From Nemophila menziesii (taxonomy: Eukaryota; Streptophyta; Magnoliopsida; Boraginales; Hydrophyllaceae): DNA of 64,000 nt. The stretch covers positions 15,831,001-15,895,000 of the forward strand of contig JARWIR010000010.1 in assembly GCA_029959085.1 (NCBI GenBank). The letters are read 5' to 3'. Below are positions 21,649 to 32,297 of the stretch, piece by piece; within the stretch, counting starts at the first letter, position 1; each line of letters begins with the position of its first letter. The translations under genes and the position numbers were made by a program. Below the pieces are notes generated by a model. That model did no database searches, was not told the origin of the DNA, and worked only from the letters and a program-made list of their open reading frames with translations.

Positions 21649-23135
21649 ATGATTAACCAGTTTACAACTATTGGACAGTATAGTGGTGCAGCTCATGAAG
21701 ACCCTATTCGCGCTATGTACAAGTTTATGCAAATTTGTGATGCATATGTCACCCTTGGAGTAACCCAAGAGAAAATGTACTTTCATATGTTTCATTCTTC
21801 CTCACCGGAGGAGAAAGCAAGTGGTATGATAAGCAACCACACGATGCGATCTTGACTTAGGATCAACTTCAGACAGCCTTTTTCGACTGGTAATATCCTC
21901 AAAGTGTTTGACTTAGTGGGCAATTAGATATTGTTAGTTTTTGCCAAGAGCCAGGAGAATTTGTAGGTGTTGCATGGACTCGTTTTCAATCTTTATTACG
22001 CAAGTGCCCATTACATGGGTATTCTCTTGAATTACAGCTTGGGATATTTTATCGAAGTTTAGGTGAAGCCGCGAAAGAAAAGATAGATACTATGTGCCAA
22101 GGTGGTCTCATGATGGTCACAACTAATCAAGGTCTGGCTATCATGGACAGAATTGTGAAGAATGAAATGAGTTGGCAAGCTTCGAAATCATCGGTTAGAA
22201 CTTCTAAAAGAGGTACTTTGAATCTAGACACGGGAACTGCATTGAACGCTAAGATTGCCGCACTTGAGAACAAGATGAAACAATTATCTATGTCGAATAA
22301 AGTTGTGGTAAACGTTGTTAATGAACCAGAATTATGTTCTAGTTGTGGAGGAGATGATCATAGCTGGGAAGAATGTGCCAACAACCCATAATCCGTTTAT
22401 TTCGTTAACCAGTGAGGTAATTATTCAGGTGGTCAAGGGTATGGAAACCAGAACAGAAATCATCCAGGCATTCAGTATTCGAATCCACATGGGGTAGCCA
22501 ATCCAGGAAACTATCAACAAAGGCCTCAGGAGAACAATTACCAGTTTAAATAGCAAAACCAATACCAAGGAAATCAACCTAGAGCCGATCATGACGCCTA
22601 TTCCGACACGTTAGCTCAAAAGGCGCTTCCTTCTCGACCTCAAGAAGTCACAATTACCGAAAGTGAGTTAGCACTTACTGTGGCGAAATACATGTCCGAT
22701 GCAGAAAGGAGGTCAGAAAAAATCGAAAACCAGCTATCTCGATTCATGGAGGATACCCACACGAGAGAAAACAAGATGGAGGAAAAATTAAAACCACATA
22801 CCGCTTCGTTGAAAATTTTAGAGAGTCAAATATCAAAGATCGCAAACAGTTTAAATATTCGAGGCAGAGTCCAACTCCCGAGCGACACAGAAATTCCTAA
22901 ACAAAGGGAGGATTGTAACACGATCAATACCAGAAGCGGTAAGATATTGCAACCCTCACCCTTCCCGGTTATGAAAGAAAAAGAAGTTACTAGGAAAGAA
23001 AACCCGTTGGAGGAAGTGGAAGAGAAAGATAAAGAACCTGAAGTAGTAGAAGTGTAGAAGATTCCGGAAATTCCGAAAAAGAAAGATGTTGCAGAAACCC
23101 GTCCCCCTCCAACTTTTCCCTCTAGAGTTCAGAAG
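21649..23135 (+). pseudogene. gag of a Ty3/gypsy (Athila/Tat-like) element, copy A
   Basis: Gag forms the particle that packages the retrotransposon RNA. Visible parts: an N-terminal stretch (SGAAHEDPIRAMYKFMQICD) of the retrotransposon gag fold; PGEFVGVAWTRFQSLLRKCP; a CCHC zinc knuckle, CSSCGGDDHSWEEC, near 22,336-22,377; and a charged coiled-coil-like linker (ALTVAKYMSDAERRSEKIEN; TASLKILESQISKIANSLN). Stops after the knuckle (22,389) and after YQFK are shared with copy B. A TAG at 23,055-23,057 is private to copy A. No LTR precedes it; CACTA-linked sequence lies directly upstream, so the element lacks its 5' end. Confidence 0.88.
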
Positions 23136-23144
23136 AAAGGAGAT

Positions 23145-23777
23145 ATGGTTAAATATCAAAGATTTTTGAATAGGGTGAGAGGTCTCAATATTAATATTCC
23201 GTTGTTAGAAGCTATCAAAGACATACCAAAGTACGTGAAGTTTTTAAAGAGGGCCCTCACCAACAAGAGACCATACTGTGATAATGAAATGGCAGGATTA
23301 CCTGAAGAGTGTAGTTCCATTTGTCAAAGTAAGTTTCCACCTAAGCTGCTTGATCCTGGGAGTTTTACGCTTCCAAATTTGATTGGTAGTGAGTGGAAAG
23401 GAAAAGCTTTATGCGATTTAGGCGTGAGTATTAATCTCATGCCCAAATCAATTTTTGATACGTTGAAGATTGGAGATATGAGACCTACCTCTATGGTCCT
23501 ACAAATGGCGGATAGATCCCTCGTGCATCCTGAGGGAAGAATTGAAGATGTCCTCGTCAAGGCAGGTACTTTAGTTTTTCCTGTTGATTTTGCTATTCTT
23601 GAATACGACGCAGATAGGAATGTCCCCTTCATTTTGGGATGACCATTCCTAGACACGGGGCGTACTTTAATTGATGTAGAAAACGGAGAATTAAACATGA
23701 GAATCCAAGACGAGGAGGTAAAATTCAATGTATTTCGAGCCATGAAGTTCCCAAATGTTACCTGAGATTGTTTCCGA
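23145..23777 (+). pseudogene. Retroviral-type aspartic protease domain, copy A
   Basis: This part of the polyprotein would cleave Gag-Pol. It reads MVKYQRFLNRVRGLNINIPL, then WKGKALCDLGVSINLMPKSI. The catalytic Asp lies in CDLG, the form seen in Athila-like elements. VLQMADRS, EDVLVKAG and DADRNVPFILG follow. After ILG an in-frame TGA (23,640-23,642) replaces the usual basic residue of the GRPFL motif. The TGA is shared with copy B, so it predates the duplication. A second stop lies near 23,763 in copy A only. Confidence 0.88.
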
Positions 23778-25689
23778 ATGGATATAGCAGAACACGCCAC
23801 GCAAGAGGTATTTGATTTTTTTAATTATGATGACATCTTGCAGGCTGCATTAACACTAGATTTACCGGAGATGATGGAAGAGCTTTCCGAAACAGTGGCA
23901 GCTCTTGATTCTGAGAATCCAAAGTATAGGCGTCTAGCCTACAAACCGTTACGTGATGCAGGGGAGATTGAACCTCCAAAGAAACCATCTATTGAGTCTC
24001 CCCCAAAGCTAGAAGAGAAACCACTTCCGTCAAACTTGAGGTATGCATATTTAGGTGCTAATAATACCCTACCTATTATTGTTTCAGCTACTTTAACAGG
24101 TCCTCAAGAACACAAACTGTTGCGTATACTAAGAGCCAATAAAGAGGCGATAGGTTGGACTTTTGTTGATATCAAGGGTATTAGTCCCTCCTATTGCCAA
24201 CACAAGATCATTATGGAGGATAATAGTACACGTTCAGTTGAAGGACAAAGAAGGTTGATGCCTGCAATGAAGGAAGTGGTGAAGAAAGAAGTAATCAATT
24301 TGTTAGATGCGGGGATCATCTACCCCATAGCTAGTAGTGATTAGGTGAGTCCAGTTCAATGCGTACAAAAGAAGGGTGGTATCACTACCATCATGAATGA
24401 CAAAAATGAAGCTATACCCTCAAGAACCAAAATTGGTTGGAGAGTATGTATGGACTATCGTGAGTTGAACAAGGCGACTAGAAAAGAGCATTTTCTCTTC
24501 CATTTATTGATCAAATGTTGGACAAGTTAGCCGGTAGAGAGTATTATTGTTTCTTAGATGGGTATTCCGGTTACAACCAAATTTGCGTAGATCCAGATGA
24601 CCAACATAAAACCACATTCACATGTCCTTTTGGTACTTTTACATACCAAAGGATGCCTTTTAGATTATGTAATGCATCTGCTACTTTCCAACGTTGCATG
24701 ATGGCAATTTTTGGAGACATGATTGATCGATTTGTTGAGGTATTCATGGATGATTCTTCAGTTTTAGGAGATAACTTCGATGATTGTTTGCAGAATCTAG
24801 AAAAAATATTAATTAGATGCAAGGAAACCGATTTGGTCTTGAACTGGGAGAAGTGTCACTTTATGGTTTGCGCATGTATAGTGTTGGGACACAAGGTATC
24901 AAGTGCTGGTTTAGAAGTTGATCGTGCGAAGATTGAAGTTATCAAAAACTCTTCCCCTCCTGTTTCTGTAAAAGGGGTAAGGAGTTTTCTAGGCCATGCT
25001 GGGTTTATCGTCGTTTTATCAAGGACTTCTCTAAAATTTTAAAACCTTTGTGTAACTTACTCGAGAAGGACACCAAATTTCTTTTTGATGAAGCTTGCAT
25101 GAAGGCATTTCAAGAGCTTAAAGAGAAACTTATTACTGCGCCGATTGTGCTACCACCTGATTGGAAGATTCCCTTTGAAGTTAAGTATGATGCCAGTGAT
25201 TCTGCTATGGGTGCGGCGTTGGGTCAAAGAAAAGATGAAGTGTTCCACTCGATAAACTATGCAAGCAAGACCTTCACCAGTGCTCAGATTAATTACACGG
25301 TAACTAAGAAGGAACATTTAGCGGTTGTTTATGCCTTTGACAAATTTCGTTCCTATTTCCTTGGGGCGAAAATTGTTGTATTCACCGATAATTCCGCTAT
25401 TAAGTACCTTATGAAGAAGAAAGACGCGAAGCCACGGTTGATCGGATGGGTCTTATTGCTACAAGAGTTTGATTTGGAGATTCGAGATAGAAAGGGGTGT
25501 GAGAATCAGGTTGCGGATCATCTGTCACGTTTTGAAGGTTCAGAGTCGAATAGTAGTCCTGAGTTAGTTAATGAAACATTCCCCGATGAAGGTCTATTTT
25601 CTATACATGATGTTACTCCGTGGTATGCAGACATTGCAAATCTTATTGTAAGTTACAAGGATCCACTTCACAAGATAAGAAGAGATTGA
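23778..25689 (+). pseudogene. Reverse transcriptase and RNase H of the gypsy element, copy A
   Basis: RT copies the element RNA to DNA and RNase H removes the RNA strand. RT motifs: GWRVCMDYRELNKAT, FLDGYSGYNQI, QRMPF-LCNA-ATFQ and the catalytic FMDDSSVLGDNF. RNase H motifs: [26 protein letters not shown] and [11 protein letters not shown]. Lesions private to copy A: TAG at 24,342-24,344 where copy B has Trp; a 1-base deletion near 24,500; MPFRLCNAS in place of MPFGLCNAP; and a 1-base deletion near 25,005. The RNase H part (25,048-25,689) is open. The RNase H/integrase junction has a frame break at 25,687-25,692 shared with copy B. Confidence 0.9.
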
Positions 25690-26909
25690 TGAGCCGTGCT
25701 AAACAGTTCTTTTGGGAGGATCCTTTCCTCTACAAACTGTGTGGAGATCAGATGGTAAGGAGATGTATCTGAGAAAGACGTTTTATCAGTGGTTGCTGGT
25801 TGTCACGATTCACCGTATGGAGGATATTTCAAAGGCAACCGCACAGCTTCTAAGGTACTACAATTTGGTTTTTATTGGCCTACATTACATAAGGATTGTC
25901 ATGAGTATGTTAAGAAGTGTCATAGATGCCAGTTTACTGGTAATATATCCAAGAGGGATGAGATGCCGCGTAACAACATTCTTGAAGTTGAAATATTTGA
26001 TGTTTGGGGTATTGATTTCATGGGTCCTTTCGTACCATCCAATGGGAATAATACATCTTACTAGCTGTTGATTACGTGTCTAAATGGGTAGAGGCTGTAG
26101 CTCTACCAACCAATGATTCATGAGTGAATAAATTCTCGAATTCTCATATTTCCACTAGACATGGCAAACCTAGAGTTATTATCAGCGATGGAGGTTCACA
26201 CTTTGTGAACAAATATCCGAAGACAGTGCTAGAGAAGAATGGGATAAGACATCGTGTATCTACCGCGTATCATCCACAAGCCAATGGTCAAGCTGAGGTT
26301 TCAAATCGAGAGGTGAAATGTATCCTAGAGAATACTGTTGGACCTACAAGAAAAGATTGGTCAATGAAGTTAGACGATGCTTTATGGGCCTATCGTATGA
26401 TGTATAAAACTCATGTTGGTGCATCTCCGTATCGTATGGTTTATGGTAAGGCTTGTCACTTACCTCTTGAACTTATATTGGGTTCATATTGGGATATAGC
26501 GTAGTTGAATTTAGATTCTACTTTGGCCGGTGAGAATCGGATGATGAAGTTGAATGAACTTGATGAGTTTCGGTTACATGCCTACGAAAACGCTAAACTC
26601 TATAAGGAGAACACTAAGAGATGGCATGATAACCGTATCCGTGTGAAGAAGTTTGAAGTTGGACAGAAGGTTCTGAAATAAAACTCCAAGTTCAGTAATT
26701 ATCCGGGAAAGTTGAGATCAAAGTGTTCTGGTCCTTACGTGTTGACCAAAGTTACGCCTCATGGAGCAATAGAGATTGAACACCCAATCGAGAACCGCAC
26801 CTTTATGGTGAATGGCCATCGATTGAAAGTTTATCATGGAGGCGAGGATACTAATCTCATGGTGGATCCACATCTTGGGGAGGTCATGTACCTCCTAGAA
26901 GCTGAATAG
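25690..26909 (+). pseudogene. Integrase of the gypsy element, copy A
   Basis: Integrase inserts the cDNA. The HHCC zinc-binding region is visible ([20 protein letters not shown] through [20 protein letters not shown]). The catalytic core has WGIDFMGPF (first Asp), [11 protein letters not shown] (second Asp) and the Glu in [12 protein letters not shown]-terminal region reads GPYVLTKVTPHGAIEI. It is broken by an early stop near 25,770, a frameshift near 26,047, and stops at about 26,120, 26,502 and 26,679 that are shared with copy B. The last open part ends MYLLEAE at 26,909. I saw no clear chromodomain. Confidence 0.9.
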
Positions 26910-27575
26910 ATGCAAGAGGTACCCCGTCGAGCTTAACGACGTTAAACAAAAGCCATTTCACTTGTATATTAGTTTATTGCTTTATGTTTTTCAATTCCTA
27001 GTGTATAATTCTAAGTTATTGTCGAGTCATAGTGTCTACTTTCAAAAGAAATGAGAAAGGTACTGTGTTAATTGTGCAGGAATTGAGTTTGGGGTGCTGA
27101 GGAACAAAAGAGAGAAAAATATGCTGCACTGGCCGGCTAGCCGGTCCTATCACCGGCATGCCGATGGAGCAGAAACACGTGCCCACGGGTCCATGGCTCG
27201 GGTTATCTGCCGAGAGGGAAATAAAAATTGAACAGACACACCGGTATGCCGGTCAGATCTCCGGTATGCCGGCCAGAAGGAAAAAACGTGCCCACGGGTT
27301 GCTCGACACAGGTATTTTGACGGAGCGCGAATTTGCGAAGAACAACGCACCGGCGAGCTAGTGATACCGCCGGTATGCCGGTGCCCAAAAACACGTGGCC
27401 TCGGGTTCAAGGCAGAAAGTTACAAAAAGAAGGATGTCCAGCACCAGTATGTCGGCCAGATCTCCGGTATGCCGGTCAGTATGTCGGTTTTGATGAGTTT
27501 GTTGCCTTATACACTTCTTACCTTATCAAGTGCAAACCGTAGCCTCTCCCATACGAATTTTCCAGCTCCTTACCT
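26910..27575 (+). promoter_or_regulatory. Post-pol GC-rich palindrome cluster with G-boxes, copy A
   Basis: After GACGTTAAACAAAAG (near 26,939) the sequence turns GC-rich from 27,130. The 12-bp palindrome CCGGCTAGCCGG lies at 27,133-27,144. CCGGTATGCCGG dyads recur near 27,241, 27,260, 27,370 and 27,464, with decayed versions between. These alternate with CACGTG or a near-match followed by CCCACGGGT (27,176; about 27,287) and CACGTGGCCTCGGG (27,392). CACGTG is the plant G-box core. The cluster lies upstream of the TATAAATA at 27,576, so a promoter role is possible but inferred. Confidence 0.55.
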
Positions 27576-27583
27576 TATAAATA
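27576..27583 (+). promoter_or_regulatory. TATA box upstream of the third ORF
   Basis: TATAAATA, about 265 bp before the ORF start at 27,850. It is followed by a CA/CT-rich, G-poor stretch (27,600-27,780) that looks like a plant 5' leader and contains a possible donor, CAAGGTAC, near 27,783. The same octamer occurs in the LTR at 30,521. Confidence 0.5.
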
Positions 27584-27849
27584 TACCTTAAAGCTTGATT
27601 AATCCTCTACAACAAACACAATAACATCAATAATTCTCTCCTCCATTTCCATAAACACAATTTCTTCATCAAATTAATCACACTACACCATTAAACACCA
27701 TCAATATCATCAAGCTATCAAGAATTCTTCCAAGATTTATCAAGAAACCTTCTTCTCTCATCAAATCCAAGCAAGAAACTCAAGGTACACCAATCTTTCT
27801 TAACTTTATTTCATCCTTGGTGTAACTTGAGTTTGGGGTCAAATCAAAC

Positions 27850-28329
27850 ATGACAAACAGAACAGATGCTATGGATTATAAGAGGAAGTGTTACATCCTA
27901 TGGAAGAACAAAAATTTGCCTGGAGCTACAATTGAAATGGCCATTGATCTTGAGGAGCCAATTGAACAAAAACAACAAGAAGAGGCACATGCACAACAAC
28001 TACACAAGAAATTCACAGCTAGGATGAAGGTACCATCAAAGCCTAAGGAAAAGACACAAATTCAAGATCAAGGTTCTTCTTCTTCCTCTCAGAATAATTT
28101 TTGCACACCCCCATGGGCTATCAAATTGCAACAAGAAGTCAATCATCTAAGGAAACAAAACATAGCACTTTCGGAGGAAATTTCCAAGATTAATTCACAA
28201 TTGGAAGAGGTAACTACGATCATGGATATTGATAATTATTCTTCGTCTTCGGAGGAGGACATGATGGATCTTTATGGCCAGGTACCCTGTTCTAATTCTT
28301 CTTCTCAATTAATGGTAGGCACTATGTAG
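27850..28329 (+). CDS. Third ORF of the gypsy element, 159 codons, unknown function
   Basis: An uninterrupted ORF downstream of integrase, in the position where Athila-type elements carry an additional or envelope-like ORF. The product is hydrophilic. It is Gln/Glu/Lys-rich at the start (EEPIEQKQQEEAHAQQLHKK), with PPWAIKLQQEVNHLRKQN leading into a predicted coiled coil to about residue 125. A Ser/acidic tail (SSSSEEDMMDLYGQ) ends it. No signal peptide or membrane helix is visible, so it does not look like an envelope protein. I do not recognise the family. It is open in copy A although gag and pol are riddled with stops. In copy B it is destroyed. It may be a conserved element protein or an open frame by chance. 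Confidence 0.5.
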   Translation: MTNRTDAMDYKRKCYILWKNKNLPGATIEMAIDLEEPIEQKQQEEAHAQQLHKKFTARMKVPSKPKEKTQIQDQGSSSSSQNNFCTPPWAIKLQQEVNHLRKQNIALSEEISKINSQLEEVTTIMDIDNYSSSSEEDMMDLYGQVPCSNSSSQLMVGTM

Positions 28330-29753
28330 TTTAGTTTTTAATTTTATTTCTTTATTGAGTCTTTTTCGAGTCGTGGGGACACGGCTCACTTTTGAGTTTG
28401 GGGTGGGGTTCATTGCCTCATCCAAATTTTTCGTGTTTTACATGCTTTCAGAAAGATTTTTTTAGGGTTGCGTTCGACTGTAGAGTATTTTAAATGCCCC
28501 CATCAAGCATGATTTTCATGAATTTATGATAGAAAATAGTTTACTTTAGGAGTTAATGTAAAACGCACTTAGATTGCATGCGAATATGAGATAATTGATA
28601 GGAAGAATTAATGAACAATGCAAAAGAAGTAAACTTGTGCTTAGGGATAATGAGTGGTTTGTAGAACGTGAGATATGAATGAGTAGAGAACCCACTTAGG
28701 TATGAACTAGAGGCAAGCCTAGGGAAATGATAGAGGCATTTCTTTGTTATCCCTTCGAATCCTTTTTGGCCTTCTATCCCTAAATTAATTATATCCTTCT
28801 TAGCCAAATTTTTAGCCTTTAAGCCTTTCTTTTGTCGCCACATTATAAGCCAATATCCCTTTAGATTGTTAGGCATGACCATATGACCCGCACTTGTATC
28901 ACGATCCTGAGACTTCCTGTCTTGAGCTTGAGTTTGGGGTGGTGGGTCCACTATTATGGGAATTTATCATTGGGTTGGGATTTTTGAGCTTATCAATTAT
29001 GCTCTGTTTAGATTTTGATGATTCACAGGTTTATTATATTGTAACCCTTTACCGGGGTAATAGTAAATAGAAAGAAAAAAAAGATATGATTTTTTATGAA
29101 AAATAGCATGATATCTTAACATAAAAAAGAGAGTCATGACTATACAAACGAAAAGAAAATTTTCATAGGAAAAGAATAAATATTTGGACCGACAAAGAGG
29201 AAATTTTTAGGTGAATCATCTTTAGTGCTTATTGGGTTAAATTGGGGACGCTACATTAGCACGTCAAATGGGTTGAGTAAGAACGTATTCGAGTGTAAAC
29301 TCAAGCTCTTGGATAGTTTGTTGATGGTAAGTGAGGAGAGAACGAAAAGCTCACTTCAAATTTACCAAATATACATACCATACCGTCCTTCAGCCTATGT
29401 TAAAACCATAAAGACCTCGTGATTCCTAGATGCATAGTGAGTTAATGGGGAGTAAGCTAAGTGGAGCGTTCAAAGCAAGAAAAGATCGAGGAACGCCTTA
29501 TAGTCACCATCTTGAGATAAGTGTAAGCGTAACCTTCTAGCATTGTGAATTTAATTTTGGATTGATATTATTTTGTGTTTGATTTTGCATGATATGTGTA
29601 TGTGTATATTAATTCTTAGATGATACTTTATGAGATATGTTTTAAGTTGTGCTTTGGGAATATTTTCTATATTATACCATCTGCGTTCACCTAAAAGAGG
29701 CCTTTGTTTTTATTTTAATTTGTCGGGACGACAGAGGTTTGAGTTGGGGGTCT
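28330..29753 (+). other. 3' non-coding region of the gypsy element with repeated purine-rich motif
   Basis: No gene. TTGAGTTTGGGGT-type motifs occur at about 28,392 and 28,928, with further copies upstream at 27,083 and 27,827. A related GAGTTGGGGG lies at 29,741-29,750, just before the LTR start, where a polypurine tract for plus-strand priming is expected. Confidence 0.55.
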
Positions 29754-31470
29754 TGATGTCTCCCTATTTGTTCTAATTATTAGCCCTCTGGAGACATCAT
29801 TTTAGGTGAATTATTGACTTATTGGCTAGACTTTTATGCTTATTTTGTCATATTACACTTTCTCCACTTGGAATTAGAATATTTGCATTTTTAGAGCTTT
29901 TGTGCATTAATTTGATTATTTTTAGTGCAAAGTTAGTATGTTCTTAAATTTCAATACAAGAGGAGAAGTGAGAATTAGAGTCTTAGCTTATTTTTAGTGT
30001 GTGAGGAAGTATTTTATTCGAGTTTCTAATTTTAGAGTGCACTTTCTTATTTTTAGTCTTGAATTATTGATTTATTATTTTTAAAGCATATGCGGTTTAA
30101 TTATTTATTTAATGTGAAGAATTAAAAGATATATGGTAATTAGTTAGAGAACAAGTCAAGTCTAAGAAGTAAAGGAAAGAGATTTACATGGAAATAAGAA
30201 GATTAAGGAAGGATATATGCAAAGAAGGAAAATATAAAGCTGCCAAATAAATCTGAAATTTCAGCCACGTTCTAAAGACGAGCTCATAACTAAATATTGG
30301 CTAGGAATTTGGGAGAATGGTTTGGACCAATGGATAGAGATTTCCGAGAAAAGCGGTTTTGAATATTGGAACGCATCAAACGAATAAGTATTGAAAGAGA
30401 TATGACCAAAACATATCAGCAGCAGAATCTTACCTTTCTTAGATTTTAGGGCTGCGAATTAAAGAGTTCTTTACTTGTCTTCCACTCCAAGTAAAAACGA
30501 ATTAGGGCTTCCTAGCACCTATAAATACACCCCTTAGCCTCCTTTTTTACCTACACTTCATATAATTATCAAAGAGGCTTAGGATTCAAGTCAAAGCAAG
30601 CAGGAAGGAAGAAGCTAAGAGCTGGAGCAGTCATCTTCTCCAATTCGCAGCCAAACCCAACCTCTTAACTAGGTTTAATTTATCTTTCTTTCTGTAAACA
30701 TTATGTCTTTTAATTTTTTTGTCTTATCTTTATTTTCCGTTATGAGCTAAACTTCTTAAGTGCTTGAGAATCACTATATGAGTTGAACTTTAATTTATTT
30801 AATTGATGTTTTCTAATTTGGGATTTTTATAATTTATTTCGAATTGAGTAATTTAGTATTGTTTATTATCGTAAGGTTATTTCACCATCAATTAATTAGC
30901 TAATCGAGGATTAGTCATAGTAATTAAGTTATTCACTAGTGGCGGTGATCATCTTGACGGGGGTTTAATTACGGACATAGGTAATAAACGTAAGATAGAA
31001 ATTATTGATCCTGACGGACTTAGTTAATCTTATAGCCAAATGGGTAGAGAACTTGACATTCGAAGGTGTATTATGATCGCCCTGGCGGGGTTTGTAACAT
31101 ATGAGAATAGCTCCTAAGTCTACCCTAACGGGGGTTAGGAGAATCTAGAATCCCGACTATTACTAGTTACTAATTTGTCCCTTAAAAGAAGCATTGATTA
31201 AGTTTATTTTGGTGAAACCCTAGAAGGACTCAAGTACTATTCTCTCATCCTTGCGTCTCTTCGTATTTTATTTTCTTTCATTAGTCTTGATTTAGTTTAA
31301 TATTTACTTTATTTGCACTTTAGTTCTTAAACAAAAACAAAACAAAAAATCTATTTCTTTTACTTGTAATTGTCATTCAAGCAACTATTTACATTTATTA
31401 CATAACCTCTTAGTCTTACCTAATCCGTCCCTGAGATCGAAATCCTGTTTACCGGATATTACTTGGACGA
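29754..31470 (+). mobile_element. 3' LTR of the gypsy element
   Basis: It begins TGATGTCTCC directly after the purine tract. It contains a TATA box, TATAAATA (30,521-30,528), and long AT-rich parts. Near its end is ACCTAATCCGTCCCTGAGAT with CCCGTACACTTGCGG (to about 31,480), a phrase typical of Athila/Tat LTRs. Its exact 3' end is uncertain because no 5' LTR is present for comparison. It is missing from copy B, where the sequence jumps at 59,420. No ORF of note. Confidence 0.6.
30521..30528 (+). promoter_or_regulatory. TATA box in the LTR
   Basis: TATAAATA in the context CACCTATAAATACACCCC, about 770 bp into the LTR. This fits an LTR promoter with the transcription start about 30 bases downstream. 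Confidence 0.55.
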
Positions 31471-31501
31471 CCCGTACACTTGCGGTACGTGTCTTGCCTT
31501 T

Positions 31502-31985
31502 TTAGGTGTGTTTATTTATAACACACAAGGAGACACCACATGGTACCACCAATTTCCTCATCTGGAAATGGATTCTAATGTCTTCAACTGTGAAAGAAAC
31601 CAACTTACCCCGAATGGGAATTCTTCCATCATTATCCCGTCTAAAGAGGCCAAGATAGAACTCTCTTACTAGCTCAATTATCAACTTTCAGTGCTTCATT
31701 GTGAAGGTCTTCCATCCTTATCGTTCCCCGATCTAAAGAAATTCTTTATACTTTCCTTTTTCCATCTTCTCGTGAAATTTGCGCTCGTGTGTGAATTACA
31801 AAGTAGGTACAGTTTGAATTGCAATAGACTATAGGGCCCTAGAATTACCGATTTTGTTGGTTGGAGGCACCTTGGCTTTGAGAGGTTGTGGAGTCTTCTT
31901 CTTCAGTATCTCGATTGCTTGAGCACTCGACTCCACAACAACCGGTTTCTCTCTAACCACGTTACTGTTCACCCTTTTGCCTCTT
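31502..31985 (-). pseudogene. Retrotransposon-associated ORF remnant (putative plant transposon protein type)
   Basis: Read on the minus strand, the segment encodes a Lys/Pro-rich stretch and then the motifs VREFYLGLF and IRGKLVSFTVEDI. These resemble the REFYAN...VRGK..F...I signature of the putative plant transposon protein domain common in Athila/Tat-type elements. At least three in-frame stops interrupt it: one after the Lys/Pro-rich stretch (near 31,830) and two in the following 130 bases. It abuts the plus-strand LTR that ends near 31,470, so two retrotransposon remnants in opposite orientation meet here. The family call rests on remembered motif resemblance. Confidence 0.5.
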
Positions 31986-32297
31986 TGATTTGCTCACATA
32001 AACCTCGATTTGTTTCCTCTTATTCTTACCTAAATTTGTATTTGAACTCTTCTTCACCTCTCTCACATTCACAAGTGTCTCGGTTCTTCGCGCCGTCTTC
32101 CTTCTCCCTCAACTCAAAATTTTACCAAGTCTTGAAACTTACTCTTGAATGGATGAATGAGGTAATATTTGTAGGTGAAGATGTGTAAGGAATGTGTTTT
32201 TCTATTTGGGTATGGAGGATTTATGGTGGAATAAGAAGGAATTTAAGAATTAGTAAAAAGGATTTTTGAAATTTTCTGGTTTAATTCTTGATTTCTT

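Larger units (their letters stand above)
1..31958. repeat. Tandem unit, copy A (about 32 kb)
   Basis: The first bases of the window recur at 31,959 and again at 59,771, and feature order and spacing are kept between them. The offset between copies A and B is 31,958 for the first 4 kb, then shifts by small steps at indels (31,908 after the TA tract, 31,938 at the SET fragment, 31,937 at the start of the ANTH gene). Differences look like roughly 1% substitutions plus indels. Private to copy A are a 910-bp LINE insertion at 19,821-20,730, a 373-bp deletion in the ANTH pseudogene and a diverged LTR segment at 11,110-12,351. The true unit boundaries are unknown because the window starts inside a unit. 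Confidence 0.95.

Noticed and set aside
27150..27542. Arg/Pro-rich ORFs on both strands in the CCGG cluster
   Set aside because: GC-rich palindromic repeats give open frames on both strands. None has a domain, and they overlap each other.
27850..28329. Third ORF as an envelope-like gene
   Set aside because: The product is hydrophilic with no signal peptide or membrane segment, so only its position recalls envelope-like ORFs.
28553..28951. 132-codon minus-strand ORF in the gypsy 3' region
   Set aside because: It has no motif, lies antisense in a non-coding element region and crosses a purine-tract motif. A chance frame is the simplest reading.
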